Assembly (NCBI RefSeq): GCF_006439015.1
Contig: NZ_RCZG01000002.1
Coordinates: forward strand, 372,001-436,000
Reading direction: 5' to 3'
DNA from: Mycolicibacterium hodleri
Lineage (GTDB): Bacteria; Actinomycetota; Actinomycetes; Mycobacteriales; Mycobacteriaceae
Length of the DNA: 64,000 bases
Below, piece by piece: positions 17,671-26,581 of the stretch. Every line of letters starts with the position of its first letter. Positions within the stretch are counted from its first letter, which is position 1. The notes under the pieces are model-generated. The model ran no database searches and had not been told where the DNA came from. It was given only the letters and a program-made list of their open reading frames with translations. The translations under genes were made by a program, and so were the position numbers.

Positions 17671-18921
17671 ATGGCTAATGGGATGGACTCAAGCACCCTG
17701 ATACGCGAGTACCTGCTACTCGGTCTGAGGTTCGACCGCGTGGAGGAAGGCTATGTCGACTCGTTCACCGGTGATCCCGCGCTGCGCGCCGTCGTCGGAT
17801 CCGAGCCGCCGCCCGACCCCGCCGACCTCGCACGCCAGGCGGAGCGGTTGATCGCGGAACTGCCTGGCGCGGACGGCCTCGACTCCCAGCGGGCCGACTA
17901 CATCAGCGCGCACCTACGAGCGCTGGCGTGTGCCGGGCGCAAGTTCGCGGGGGAAGACGTCGGCTTCGTTCAGGAGGTGCACGACTACTTCGACATCGAC
18001 ATCGCCAAGGGCGATCCCGACACCTACCGCGAGGCGCATCGCAAGCTCGACGAGGCGCTCGGCGGCACCGGCGATCTCGCCGAGCGCATGCAGAGCTACC
18101 GCAGCGGCGAGGAGATCCCCCCGGAACGGTTGGAGGAATGCATCCACGCCTTCTCCAGCGCGCTCCGCGACAGAGTCCGCGCCGACTTCCCGCTGCCGGA
18201 CGCCGAGACGATCAACTACGAGATCGTCACCGACAAACCGTGGTCCGGCTTCAATTACTACGAGGGCCACTACCGGTCCACGGTCGCCGTCAACGCCGAC
18301 CTCAAACAGCAGATGTCGGGTTTGCCGCGGCTGGTGGCGCACGAATCGTATCCCGGTCATCACACCGAGCACTGCCGTAAGGAATCCGGCCTCGTCGAGC
18401 GGGACGGGCAGACGGAGCAGACCATCTTCCTGGTCAACACTCCGCAGTGTCTGATGGCCGAGGGGCTCGCCGACCTGGCCCTCTACGCCGCGATCGGGGA
18501 TGGGGAGAGCGGAGCGACGGGGGGTGGGCAGGGGTGGGGTGCCTGGGCGACCGAGATCTACGCCGACCTGGGCCTGCGATTCGACGGTGAACGTGCCGTG
18601 GCCGTCTCGCAGGCGGCTGCGGCGCTGGCCGACGTCCGTCAGGACGCCGCGCTGATGTTGCACGACGAGCACCGCGACGTCGACGACGTCGTCGCGTTCC
18701 TGCAAAGATGGCAACTGACCAGCGAGACGCGTGCCAGGCAGTCGTTGCGGTTTCTTTCGTCGCCGTTGTGGCGGGCCTACACGAGCACCTATGTCGAGGG
18801 TTATCGGCTGCTGCGCGCGTGGCTGGATGCGCGCCCGGCCGGGGTGACGCTGATCGATCGATTCGGCAGGCTGCTCGACGAGCCGTTAGTGCCATCGGCG
18901 CTCCGGGCCGACGTCGCGTGA
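17671..18921 (+). CDS. DUF885-type metallopeptidase-like protein
   Basis: 416 residues, all helical, no signal peptide. The zinc-binding-type motif AHESYPGHHTEH lies near residue 226-237, with a downstream Glu in LMAEGLADLAL (about 267). This His-Glu-x3-Gly-His-His pattern with a downstream Glu is that of DUF885 proteins, which are related to gluzincin peptidases. Most DUF885 proteins are nearer 550 residues; this is a shorter form. ATG at 17671 chosen; 17683 is also possible, and the longer frame only reads the upstream tandem repeat. Substrate unknown. Confidence 0.75.
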   Translation: MANGMDSSTLIREYLLLGLRFDRVEEGYVDSFTGDPALRAVVGSEPPPDPADLARQAERLIAELPGADGLDSQRADYISAHLRALACAGRKFAGEDVGFVQEVHDYFDIDIAKGDPDTYREAHRKLDEALGGTGDLAERMQSYRSGEEIPPERLEECIHAFSSALRDRVRADFPLPDAETINYEIVTDKPWSGFNYYEGHYRSTVAVNADLKQQMSGLPRLVAHESYPGHHTEHCRKESGLVERDGQTEQTIFLVNTPQCLMAEGLADLALYAAIGDGESGATGGGQGWGAWATEIYADLGLRFDGERAVAVSQAAAALADVRQDAALMLHDEHRDVDDVVAFLQRWQLTSETRARQSLRFLSSPLWRAYTSTYVEGYRLLRAWLDARPAGVTLIDRFGRLLDEPLVPSALRADVA

Positions 18922-18969
18922 GGTAGCCGCGCGGCCAACCGCTTCACCGCTCGGTTTACGCTGGACACC

Positions 18970-20442
18970 ATGACTTCAGACTCGGTGATCTCCGTGACCA
19001 AATCTCCCGGCGCGCTAGGCGCCGAGTACGCCGAGACCGCGAGCGTCGCCTATGCCGCCGCCCTGAAGGTCATCGAGTCCGTCGAACCGCGCATTGCCGA
19101 CGCGACGCGCAAAGAGCTTGCCGACCAGCGTGATTCGCTCAAGCTGATCGCGAGTGAGAACTACGCGTCGCCCGCGGTGCTGCTGACGATGGGCACCTGG
19201 TTCTCCGATAAGTACGCCGAGGGCACCATCGGCCACCGCTTCTATGCCGCATGTCAGAACGTCGACACCGTCGAGGCGCTGGCAGCAGAGCACGCCCGTG
19301 AGCTGTTCGGCGCACCGTACGCCTATGCGCAGCCGCACTCTGGCATCGACGCCAACCTGGTGGCGTTCTGGGCCATTCTCGCCACCCGCATCGAAGCGCC
19401 CGAGCTCGCGGAACTCGGTGCCAAGAACGTCAACGACCTGTCGGAGGCCGATTGGGAGAAGCTGCGCGCCAAGCTCGGCAACCAGCGCCTGATGGGCATG
19501 TCGCTCGACGCGGGCGGCCACCTCACCCACGGCTTCCGGCCCAACATCTCCGGCAAGATGTTCCACCAGCGCAGCTACGGCACCGATCCCGAGACCGGCC
19601 TGCTCGACTATGCCAAGGTCGCCGCCGCAGCGCGTGAGTTCAAGCCGCTGGTGCTCGTCGCCGGTTACTCCGCGTATCCGCGTCGGGTGAACTTCGCGAA
19701 GATGCGCGAGATCGCCGACGAGGTCGGCGCCACCTTCATGGTCGACATGGCGCACTTCGCCGGCCTGGTGGCGGGCAAGGTGTTCACCGGCGACGAGGAT
19801 CCGGTGCCGCACGCTCACGTCACGACGACGACGACGCACAAGTCGTTGCGTGGCCCCCGCGGTGGTCTGGTGTTGGCCAGCAAGGAGTATTCCAACGCCG
19901 TGGACAAGGGTTGCCCGATGGTGCTCGGTGGCCCGATGGCGCACGTCATGGCGGCCAAGGCCGTTGCGTTCGCCGAAGCGCGCCAGCCGTCGTTCCAGGA
20001 ATACGCGCAGCGCATCGCCGACAACGCCAAGGCGCTCGCCGACGGCTTCCTCAAGCGCGGTGCGAGATTGGTCACCGGTGGTACCGACAACCACATCGTG
20101 CTGCTGGACGTCACGTCGTTCGGGCTCACCGGGCGCCAGGCCGAGTCGGCGCTGCTGGACGCCGGCGTCGTCACCAACCGGAACTCGATTCCAGCCGACC
20201 CCAACGGGGCGTGGTACACGAGTGGCATCCGGTTCGGCACTCCGGCCCTGACCACCCGCGGATTCGGTCCCGACGACTTCGACCGAGTGGCCGAGTTGGT
20301 CGTCGACGTGCTGAAGAACACTCAGCCGGACGGTTCCTCGAAGGCCAAGTACCTGGTGGCCGACGGTACTGCCGCCCGCGTGCATGCGGCCGCGTCCGAG
20401 CTGCTCGCCGCAAATCCGCTGTACCCGGGTCTGACCCTGTAG
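18970..20442 (+). CDS. glyA: Serine hydroxymethyltransferase, long form
   Basis: 490 residues, PLP fold-type I. PLP lysine is Lys291 in the [15 protein letters not shown] motif. [11 protein letters not shown] and [11 protein letters not shown] are conserved SHMT blocks. It interconverts serine plus THF with glycine plus 5,10-methylene-THF. M. tuberculosis GlyA1 is about 426 residues; the extra length here is an insertion around residues 140-172 and a longer N-terminus and C-terminus, a pattern I associate with the long Chlamydia-type SHMTs. Same gene order as Rv1093 before desA2. Confidence 0.93.
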   Translation: MTSDSVISVTKSPGALGAEYAETASVAYAAALKVIESVEPRIADATRKELADQRDSLKLIASENYASPAVLLTMGTWFSDKYAEGTIGHRFYAACQNVDTVEALAAEHARELFGAPYAYAQPHSGIDANLVAFWAILATRIEAPELAELGAKNVNDLSEADWEKLRAKLGNQRLMGMSLDAGGHLTHGFRPNISGKMFHQRSYGTDPETGLLDYAKVAAAAREFKPLVLVAGYSAYPRRVNFAKMREIADEVGATFMVDMAHFAGLVAGKVFTGDEDPVPHAHVTTTTTHKSLRGPRGGLVLASKEYSNAVDKGCPMVLGGPMAHVMAAKAVAFAEARQPSFQEYAQRIADNAKALADGFLKRGARLVTGGTDNHIVLLDVTSFGLTGRQAESALLDAGVVTNRNSIPADPNGAWYTSGIRFGTPALTTRGFGPDDFDRVAELVVDVLKNTQPDGSSKAKYLVADGTAARVHAAASELLAANPLYPGLTL

Positions 20443-20473
20443 CTTGCCCGAGTCCGGGACACGCCGAACCCAA

Positions 20474-20504
20474 TTTCAAGGAACGTGTGTCCACGGGTTA
20501 CAGT
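20474..20504 (+). promoter_or_regulatory. Candidate promoter immediately upstream of desA2
   Basis: TACAGT at 20499-20504 fits the TANNNT -10 consensus and is 8 bp from the desA2 ATG, with a weak -35-like TTTCAA at 20474-20479. If used, the desA2 mRNA would be leaderless, a common arrangement in mycobacteria. Motif inspection only. Confidence 0.3.
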
Positions 20505-20511
20505 TAGTTTC

Positions 20512-21339
20512 ATGGCAGACAAGCCCGTAGCCAACGCGCTGACCCTGGAACTCGAACCGATCGTGGATGAGAATCTGTCGCGCCACATCGCGACCGAGGA
20601 ACTCTGGTACGCGCACGACTTCGTGCCCTTCGATCAAGGCGAGAACTTCGCCTTCCTCGGGGGCAAGGACTGGGACTCGTCGTCGGTGACGCTGCCCAAA
20701 CCCGTCACCGATGCGCTGGAGATCCTGCTCATCGTCAAGGACAACCTGGCTGGCTATCATCGCGAACTCGTCGAACACTTCATCCTCGACGACAAGTGGG
20801 GCCGCTGGCTGGGCCGATGGACCGCCGAGGAGCACCTGCACGCCGTCGCGCTGCGCAACTACCTCGTCGTGACGCGTGAGATCGACCCCAGCGCCAACGA
20901 GGACGTTCGCGTCCAGCACGTCATGAAGGGCTATCGCGCCGACTCGTACAGCCAGATCGAGACGCTGGTCTTCATGGCCTTCCTGGAGCGCGCCCACGCG
21001 GTGTTCAGTCGCAACCTGCAGGCCCAGATCGCCGAACCGGTGCTGCGGGACATGGTCGGCCGGATCGCCAGGGACGAGGAGCGCCACGAGGAGTTCTTCG
21101 CCAACCTCGTCGCGCACTGCCTCACCACGCAGCGGAGCGAGACGATCACCGCGATCGCCAGCCGGGCAGGCGCATTCGAGCCCATCGGTGCGGACATCGA
21201 CGCATATCAGGACAAGGTCCGCGTCGTAGCCGAGGCGGGCATCTTCGACGACGTCGCATTGCGGAAGGTGCTCTCCGATCGCATCGCCGACTGGGGCGTC
21301 GCGGACGCTCCCGAGCTCACGGAGTTCGTCTCCCGTTAG
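20512..21339 (+). CDS. desA2: Acyl-[ACP] desaturase DesA2
   Basis: 275 residues, equal to M. tuberculosis DesA2 (Rv1094). It is a soluble ferritin-like di-iron protein: iron-ligand motifs EEHLH in WTAEEHLHAVAL (about 100-110) and DEERHEEFF (about 190-198), with an additional Glu in the N-terminal helix EELWYAHDF. The family inserts double bonds in acyl-ACP substrates; DesA2 is thought to serve mycolic acid biosynthesis. The start at 20512 matches the family. Confidence 0.95.
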   Translation: MADKPVANALTLELEPIVDENLSRHIATEELWYAHDFVPFDQGENFAFLGGKDWDSSSVTLPKPVTDALEILLIVKDNLAGYHRELVEHFILDDKWGRWLGRWTAEEHLHAVALRNYLVVTREIDPSANEDVRVQHVMKGYRADSYSQIETLVFMAFLERAHAVFSRNLQAQIAEPVLRDMVGRIARDEERHEEFFANLVAHCLTTQRSETITAIASRAGAFEPIGADIDAYQDKVRVVAEAGIFDDVALRKVLSDRIADWGVADAPELTEFVSR

Positions 21340-21415
21340 TTAACCGGGTGGTCACATTTCGGCCACGGCGCGCCTGCGCGGCGCAATCCTCGCGACGGGG
21401 GTAGCGTCGTTTTCG

Positions 21416-21535
21416 ATGGCTGACATGCTCTGCTATCCGGGCGGTACCCGTCGTTTCGACGAAGACGGGACCGGCCCCGGTCCTGGTACCGCGGTATTCC
21501 GCCGAGGGAGTTCGTGCGGTGCCGCACGGACCTAG
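21416..21535 (+). CDS. Short ORF upstream of phoH2, candidate PhoAT antitoxin
   Basis: A 39-codon ORF starts at ATG 21416 (MADMLCYPGGTRRFDEDG) and ends at TAG 21533-21535, 9 bp before the phoH2 GTG; its stop overlaps the phoH2 ribosome site TAGGAGCG. Mycobacterial PhoH2 has been described as a toxin joined to a helicase, with a small, often unannotated antitoxin gene (phoAT) just upstream. This ORF has that position and size, but I cannot confirm sequence similarity. TAGCGT at 21402-21407 could be its -10 element. Confidence 0.5.
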   Translation: MADMLCYPGGTRRFDEDGTGPGPGTAVFRRGSSCGAART

Positions 21536-21544
21536 GAGCGCCAC

Positions 21545-22870
21545 GTGACTGAATCGTCGGTTCGGACCTCAATTCGAACTTATGTGCTCGACACCTCCGT
21601 GCTGCTGTCCGATCCCTGGGCATGCAACCGATTCGCCGAACACGAGGTGGTCGTACCACTGGTGGTCATCAGCGAATTGGAAGCCAAACGTCACCACCAC
21701 GAGCTGGGGTGGTTCGCGCGGCAGGCGCTGCGGATGTTCGACGACCTCCGACTCGAACACGGACGTCTCGATCAACCCATTCCCATTGGCACCCAAGGCG
21801 GAACGCTCCAAATCGAGCTCAATCACAGCGATCCGACAGTCCTGCCCGCGGGCTTCCGTACCGGTACCAACGACGCGCGGATCCTCACGTGCGCCGCCAA
21901 CCTCGCCGCCGAGGGCAAGCTCGTCACGCTCGTCAGCAAGGACATCCCGCTGCGGGTCAAGGCAGGCGCAGTCGGCCTGCCCGCCGACGAATACCACGCC
22001 CAGGACGTCGTCACGTCGGGCTGGACGGGCATGGCCGAGGTCGACGTCGCCGCCGACGAGATCGACGCGCTCTTCTCCGATGGCGAGATCGACTTGGAGG
22101 AGGCTCGAAACCTCCCCTGCCACACGGGCGTTCGCCTGCTCGGCGGAAACTCCCACGCCCTGGGCCGGGTGAACGCAGAGAAGCGGGTGCAGTTGGTCCG
22201 CGGCGACCGCGAGGTATTCGGGCTGCGTGGGCGTTCAGCTGAACAGCGGGTCGCGTTGGACCTCCTGCTCGACGAGTCGGTCGGCATCGTCTCGCTCGGC
22301 GGAAAGGCGGGCACCGGCAAGTCGGCCCTGGCGCTGTGTGCCGGTCTTGAGGCCGTGCTGGAGCGCCGCACCCAACGCAAGGTGGTGGTCTTCCGCCCGC
22401 TGTACGCCGTGGGCGGTCAGGATCTCGGCTACCTGCCGGGCAGCGAGAGCGAGAAGATGGGCCCATGGGCGCAAGCCGTCTTCGACACCCTGGAGGGGCT
22501 CGCCAGCCCAGCAGTGCTCGACGAGGTCCACGCCCGAGGCATGCTCGAGGTACTGCCCCTGACGCACATCCGCGGCCGCTCGCTGCACGATTCGTTCGTG
22601 ATCGTCGACGAGGCGCAATCCCTGGAGCGCAACGTGCTGCTGACGGTGCTGTCCCGACTCGGTGCCGGCTCGAGGGTGGTGCTCACCCACGACGTCGCTC
22701 AGCGCGACAACCTGAGGGTCGGCAGGCACGACGGTGTCGCGGCCGTCATCGAAAAGCTCAAGGGTCATCCACTGTTCGCCCACATCACGCTGCTGCGCAG
22801 CGAGCGGTCGCCGATCGCCGCGCTGGTGACAGAGATGCTGGAGGAGTTCAGCCCCGGCGCCCTGCCGTGA
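21545..22870 (+). CDS. phoH2: PhoH2: PIN-domain RNase fused to PhoH ATPase
   Basis: 441 residues. The N-terminal PIN domain (about 10-150) has acidic active-site residues Asp16 in YVLDTS, Glu44 in VISELE and Asp110 in GTNDAR. The PhoH ATPase follows, with Walker [10 protein letters not shown] ending at residue 260 and Walker [10 protein letters not shown] at about 353-361. Mycobacterial PhoH2 unwinds and cleaves RNA and belongs to a type II toxin-antitoxin family. GTG start with TAGGAGCG upstream. A 39-codon ORF directly before it may be the antitoxin. A strong hairpin follows the gene. Matches Rv1095. Confidence 0.95.
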   Translation: MTESSVRTSIRTYVLDTSVLLSDPWACNRFAEHEVVVPLVVISELEAKRHHHELGWFARQALRMFDDLRLEHGRLDQPIPIGTQGGTLQIELNHSDPTVLPAGFRTGTNDARILTCAANLAAEGKLVTLVSKDIPLRVKAGAVGLPADEYHAQDVVTSGWTGMAEVDVAADEIDALFSDGEIDLEEARNLPCHTGVRLLGGNSHALGRVNAEKRVQLVRGDREVFGLRGRSAEQRVALDLLLDESVGIVSLGGKAGTGKSALALCAGLEAVLERRTQRKVVVFRPLYAVGGQDLGYLPGSESEKMGPWAQAVFDTLEGLASPAVLDEVHARGMLEVLPLTHIRGRSLHDSFVIVDEAQSLERNVLLTVLSRLGAGSRVVLTHDVAQRDNLRVGRHDGVAAVIEKLKGHPLFAHITLLRSERSPIAALVTEMLEEFSPGALP

Positions 22871-22879
22871 CGCCCGAGC

Positions 22880-22932
22880 GCGGTGTGCGCACGCCGACCC
22901 GCGGTGAGCGCGGGCGAGCGTGCGCACACCGC
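22880..22932 (+). terminator. 15-bp perfect inverted repeat after phoH2
   Basis: GCGGTGTGCGCACGC at 22880-22894 pairs exactly with 22918-22932; the 23-nt centre itself can form a CCCGC/GCGGG hairpin. It lies 9 bp after the phoH2 stop and 19 bp before the deacetylase start, with no U-tract. A terminator is likely; attenuation of the downstream gene is an alternative. Confidence 0.65.
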
Positions 22933-22951
22933 GGCTCGGTAGGCTGCCAGC

Positions 22952-23842
22952 GTGCGTAAGCGGCCCAACTCGTCATGGACGTACTGGCGCGTCGTGATCG
23001 GTGTGTGTGCGGGTGTCGCGATCGTGGTCGTCGGTGGCCTTACCGGCCACGTGCGAATCGCGACCCCTGCCGAGGCCGCCGAGGAAGTCGACTGCTCGGT
23101 GGTCAAGTGCATTGCGCTGACGTTCGACGACGGTCCGAGCCCCTATACCGACCGGTTGCTGCAGATTCTCGAGGCGAACGACGCCAAGGCGACGTTCTTC
23201 GAGATCGGCAACAAGGTGGCCGCCAACCCCGAAGGGGCCAAGCGCGTCGTCGAGGCGGGCATGGAGTTGGGCAGCCACACCTGGGAGCACCCGAACATGA
23301 CGGCGATTCCGCTGGAGGACATCCCCGCCCAGTTCAGCAAGGCCAGTGATGCGATCGAGTCGGCCACGGGTCAGCGCCCCAAGCTGGTCCGGACAGCCGG
23401 AGGTCTGGTCGACGATCAGGTGCTCGCCGAGGCGGGCAGGCAGGGTCTGGCCGACATCAACTGGGACGTCATCCCGTTCGACTGGGCCAACGACGCCAAT
23501 ACGGACGCCACCCGCTACATGCTGATGACCCAGATCAAGCCGAGTTCGGTGGTGTTGTTCCACGACACCTACTCGTCGACCGTCGACCTGGTGGAACAGT
23601 TCCTCCCGGTGCTCAAGGCCAACGGCTATCACATGGTGACCGTCACGCAGATGCTCGGCGAGAGGGCGCCCGGCTCCACCTACGGCAGCCGCGACAACGG
23701 ACCGCCCGTCAACGGACTCGTCGACATCCCTCCCGGCGAGATACCGTCGCTGCCGAACACGCCGTCGCCCGCACCGATGCCGAACCTTCCGATCACCGAC
23801 ATTCCCGGGGCGAACTCGGGTGGCGTCAACAACGGCGCCTGA
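22952..23842 (+). CDS. Exported polysaccharide deacetylase (NodB/CE4 family)
   Basis: 296 residues with an N-terminal transmembrane anchor or signal (about 11-32). NodB domain: motif 1 TFDDGPS (Asp59-Asp60), motif 2 SHTWEHPN (His109, His113) complete the Asp-His-His zinc site, and the C-terminal motif LFHDTYSS carries the catalytic His. The usual motif 3 RPPYG is replaced by RTAGG. The family removes N-acetyl groups from peptidoglycan or other glycans. The C-terminal 50 residues are Pro-rich and disordered. Position matches Rv1096. Confidence 0.9.
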   Translation: MRKRPNSSWTYWRVVIGVCAGVAIVVVGGLTGHVRIATPAEAAEEVDCSVVKCIALTFDDGPSPYTDRLLQILEANDAKATFFEIGNKVAANPEGAKRVVEAGMELGSHTWEHPNMTAIPLEDIPAQFSKASDAIESATGQRPKLVRTAGGLVDDQVLAEAGRQGLADINWDVIPFDWANDANTDATRYMLMTQIKPSSVVLFHDTYSSTVDLVEQFLPVLKANGYHMVTVTQMLGERAPGSTYGSRDNGPPVNGLVDIPPGEIPSLPNTPSPAPMPNLPITDIPGANSGGVNNGA

Positions 23843-23850
23843 CCGACTCG

Positions 23851-25074
23851 ATGCACACCAACACCGCGTTCGTCCTGACCATTCTGGTGTTGTGCTACGC
23901 GCTGGTCTCCGGGCTGGTGAAGCGCTGGTATCTGGCACCCGCCCTGATCTTCGTTCTGTTCGGCATCATCTTGGGGCCCTACGTATTCGGCGTGATCGAC
24001 ATCGGGACGGATGCCTCCAGCTTCACCGTCGTCGCCCAATTGGCGTTGACGGTGATCCTGTTCAACCAGGCCGCGCAACTCGATCTGTCCGTGGTGTTCA
24101 GGCGGCGCGAAGTCACCTTCCGACTGTTGGTGGTCGGCATCCCATTGGCCCTGACGCTCGGGACTCTGACTGCGCTGCTCGTGCTACCGGTGATGCCGCT
24201 TTGGGAGGCGGTGTGCCTGGCGGCGATCGTCGCGCCCACCGAGGTCGCGCTCATAGATGCGCTTCTAGAGGACAAGCGCATCCCGGAGCGCGTCCGTCAC
24301 GCACTCTCGACCGAGAGCGGCTTCTATGACGGGTTCGCCCTGGCGACGATGCTCGCTGCGCTGGCGTTGGCGTCGGAGAACACCGATCCGGACACTGGCC
24401 GCTGGACGATGTTCCTCGTCCGCACCGAGGTGGTGTCGGTCGCGGTCGGCCTGGTCATCGGCGCAGTAGGCGGGCTGGTGATCGCCAGGTCGCAGAGGCG
24501 CGAATGGATGAGCGACACGTGGGCGCAGTTGGCCACCCTCGCCGTCGCCCTGGTCTGCTTCCAGGTGGGTGAAGGTCTGCACGGCAGTGGGTTCGTCGCC
24601 GCATTCGCTGGCGGACTCGCCTTCGCGTTCATGGCGAAGCGCACCGGTGTGACGCCCGACATGCAGGTGTCCGTGGCTGCCGGTCAACTGCTGGAGCTGA
24701 TGGTGTTTGCGATGTTCGGCAGCTACGCGGTGATCATCGGTTGGCGCGACGCCGGGTGGCGCGTCGTGATCTTCGCCGTGCTGGCGCTGTTCGCGGTGCG
24801 CATGGCCGCGGTCAGTCTGGCGCTGGTCCGCAGTGACCTGCCTGCCCGGAATCGGTTGTTCATCGGCTGGTTCGGCCCGCGTGGCATCGGCACGCTGGTG
24901 CTGGGTGTGCTGATCATCAATCGGGGTGAGATCGAGCAGGAAAGGTTGATCACCCAGGTGGTGGCCGTGACTGTGACCCTGAGCCTGGTATTGCACAGCC
25001 TCACGGCATGGCCGGGGATCAGGTGGCTGGTGGAGACGCCAGATGCGACGCCGCCGCCGCAACTCCCTCGATGA
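23851..25074 (+). CDS. Cation:proton antiporter (CPA1/NhaP-type)
   Basis: 407 residues with 11-12 hydrophobic helices, starting 8 bp after the deacetylase stop. The helices VVAQLALTVILFNQAAQLDL and AIVAPTEVALIDALLEDKRIPERV match the CPA1 Na+/H+ exchanger core. In most CPA1 proteins the ND or similar ion-binding site follows this segment; here TEVALIDA supplies acidic residues. It exports monovalent cations against protons at the plasma membrane. I do not recall an equivalent at this place in M. tuberculosis. Confidence 0.82.
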   Translation: MHTNTAFVLTILVLCYALVSGLVKRWYLAPALIFVLFGIILGPYVFGVIDIGTDASSFTVVAQLALTVILFNQAAQLDLSVVFRRREVTFRLLVVGIPLALTLGTLTALLVLPVMPLWEAVCLAAIVAPTEVALIDALLEDKRIPERVRHALSTESGFYDGFALATMLAALALASENTDPDTGRWTMFLVRTEVVSVAVGLVIGAVGGLVIARSQRREWMSDTWAQLATLAVALVCFQVGEGLHGSGFVAAFAGGLAFAFMAKRTGVTPDMQVSVAAGQLLELMVFAMFGSYAVIIGWRDAGWRVVIFAVLALFAVRMAAVSLALVRSDLPARNRLFIGWFGPRGIGTLVLGVLIINRGEIEQERLITQVVAVTVTLSLVLHSLTAWPGIRWLVETPDATPPPQLPR

Positions 25075-25092
25075 GCAACCCCGATCTCGTCG

Positions 25093-26526
25093 CTAGTCGC
25101 CGTCCCTTACCTTCGCCATCTTCAGCACATCGAGGCGTTTGTCGAGTTCTTCCTCCGACAGCGTGTCGCCGATCAGGCCGCGGTCGATGACCGTCTGCCG
25201 AATGGTCTTGCGCTCCTTGAGTGCTTCCTTGGCGACCTTCGCGGCCTCCTCGTAGCCGATCGCCGAGTTCAGCGGCGTCACGATCGACGGCGACGACTCG
25301 GCCAGCTCGCGCAGGCGCTGCTCGTTGGCGATGAGGCCGTCGATGCACTTCGCGGCGAACAACTTCGACACGTTGGCTAGCAGCGTGAACGACTCGAGCA
25401 CGTTGCGCGCCATCATCGGGATGTAGACGTTGAGCTCGAAGGCTCCCGACAGACCGCCGACGGTGACTGCGGCATCGTTGCCGATCACCTGGGCCGCCAC
25501 CTGCGTAACTGCTTCGGGCAGAACGGGGTTGACCTTTCCCGGCATGATCGAGCTGCCCGGCTGCAAGTCGGGGAGCTGAAGCTCGCCGAGGCCGGTGAGC
25601 GGTCCGGAGCCCATCCAGCGCACGTCGTTGGCGATCTTGGTCAGTGACACCGCGATCGTCTTCAGCGCGCCGGAGGCTTCCACCAGACCATCGCGCGCCG
25701 CTTGCGCCTCGAATGAGTCGGTGGCCGTCCGCAATTCGGCGATCCCGGTCTGATCGACCAGCACGTCGACGACTTTCGCGCCGAACCCGTCGGGTGCGTT
25801 CAATCCGGTTCCGACGGCGGTGCCGCCGATGGCCAGTTCGCCGAGGCGCGGGAGAGTGGCCTTGACCCTTTCGATGCCGGCCTCGATCTGGCGGGCGTAA
25901 CCACCGAATTCCTGGCCCAGCGTCACCGGCACGGCGTCCATCAGGTGAGTGCGACCGGACTTGACGACGGTGCGCCACTGCCTGGCCTTGTTGCCGAGCG
26001 ACTCGTGCAACAATTCCAGCGCCGGAATGAGATGCCGCACAGCAGCTTCCGTGGCGGCAATGTGGGTGGCTGTCGGGAAGGTGTCGTTGGAGCTCTGCGA
26101 CATGTTGACGTGGTCATTGGGGTGCACCGTCACGGGAGGGTCGAAGCTGGCCGCAATTGACGCGATGACTTCGTTGGCATTCATGTTTGAGCTGGTGCCC
26201 GACCCGGTCTGGAAGACGTCGATCGGAAACTGGTCGTCGTGCTGCCCGTCGGCGATCTCGGCGGCCGCGGCGATGATCGCGTCGGCCTTCTCCGCGTCAA
26301 GCAAGCCGAGATCCTTGTTCACCTGCGCGCAAGCGCCTTTGAGCAGACCAAGCGCGCGAATCTGGGTGCGCTCCAACGGCCGGAACGAAATCGGGAAGTT
26401 CTCGACGGCCCGTTGGGTCTGCGCCCGCCACAGCGCGGCGACGGGCACCCGCACCTCGCCCATCGTGTCGTGTTCGATGCGATATTCGGATTCGGCGGCC
26501 TTGTCGACTGCGCTGTCGGCGGACAT
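25093..26526 (-). CDS. fum: Fumarate hydratase, class II
   Basis: 477 residues of the fumarase/aspartase superfamily. The family signature [11 protein letters not shown] lies near residue 328-338. Also present are the SSND motif in [15 protein letters not shown] and [15 protein letters not shown] with the catalytic His. It converts fumarate to L-malate in the TCA cycle and needs no iron-sulfur cluster. It lies 55 bp downstream of glpX on the same strand, the order Rv1098c-Rv1099c. Confidence 0.96.
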   Translation of the reverse strand: MSADSAVDKAAESEYRIEHDTMGEVRVPVAALWRAQTQRAVENFPISFRPLERTQIRALGLLKGACAQVNKDLGLLDAEKADAIIAAAAEIADGQHDDQFPIDVFQTGSGTSSNMNANEVIASIAASFDPPVTVHPNDHVNMSQSSNDTFPTATHIAATEAAVRHLIPALELLHESLGNKARQWRTVVKSGRTHLMDAVPVTLGQEFGGYARQIEAGIERVKATLPRLGELAIGGTAVGTGLNAPDGFGAKVVDVLVDQTGIAELRTATDSFEAQAARDGLVEASGALKTIAVSLTKIANDVRWMGSGPLTGLGELQLPDLQPGSSIMPGKVNPVLPEAVTQVAAQVIGNDAAVTVGGLSGAFELNVYIPMMARNVLESFTLLANVSKLFAAKCIDGLIANEQRLRELAESSPSIVTPLNSAIGYEEAAKVAKEALKERKTIRQTVIDRGLIGDTLSEEELDKRLDVLKMAKVRDGD

Positions 26527-26581
26527 CTGCTCCCTGTTCGTCGGTGATGTGTTCGTCGGTGGTGCGGGGGTGTGGCGAGAT

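Noticed and set aside
18922..18969. Possible riboswitch before glyA
   Set aside because: Only 48 bp separate the genes, too short for a glycine or THF riboswitch, and no matching structure is visible.
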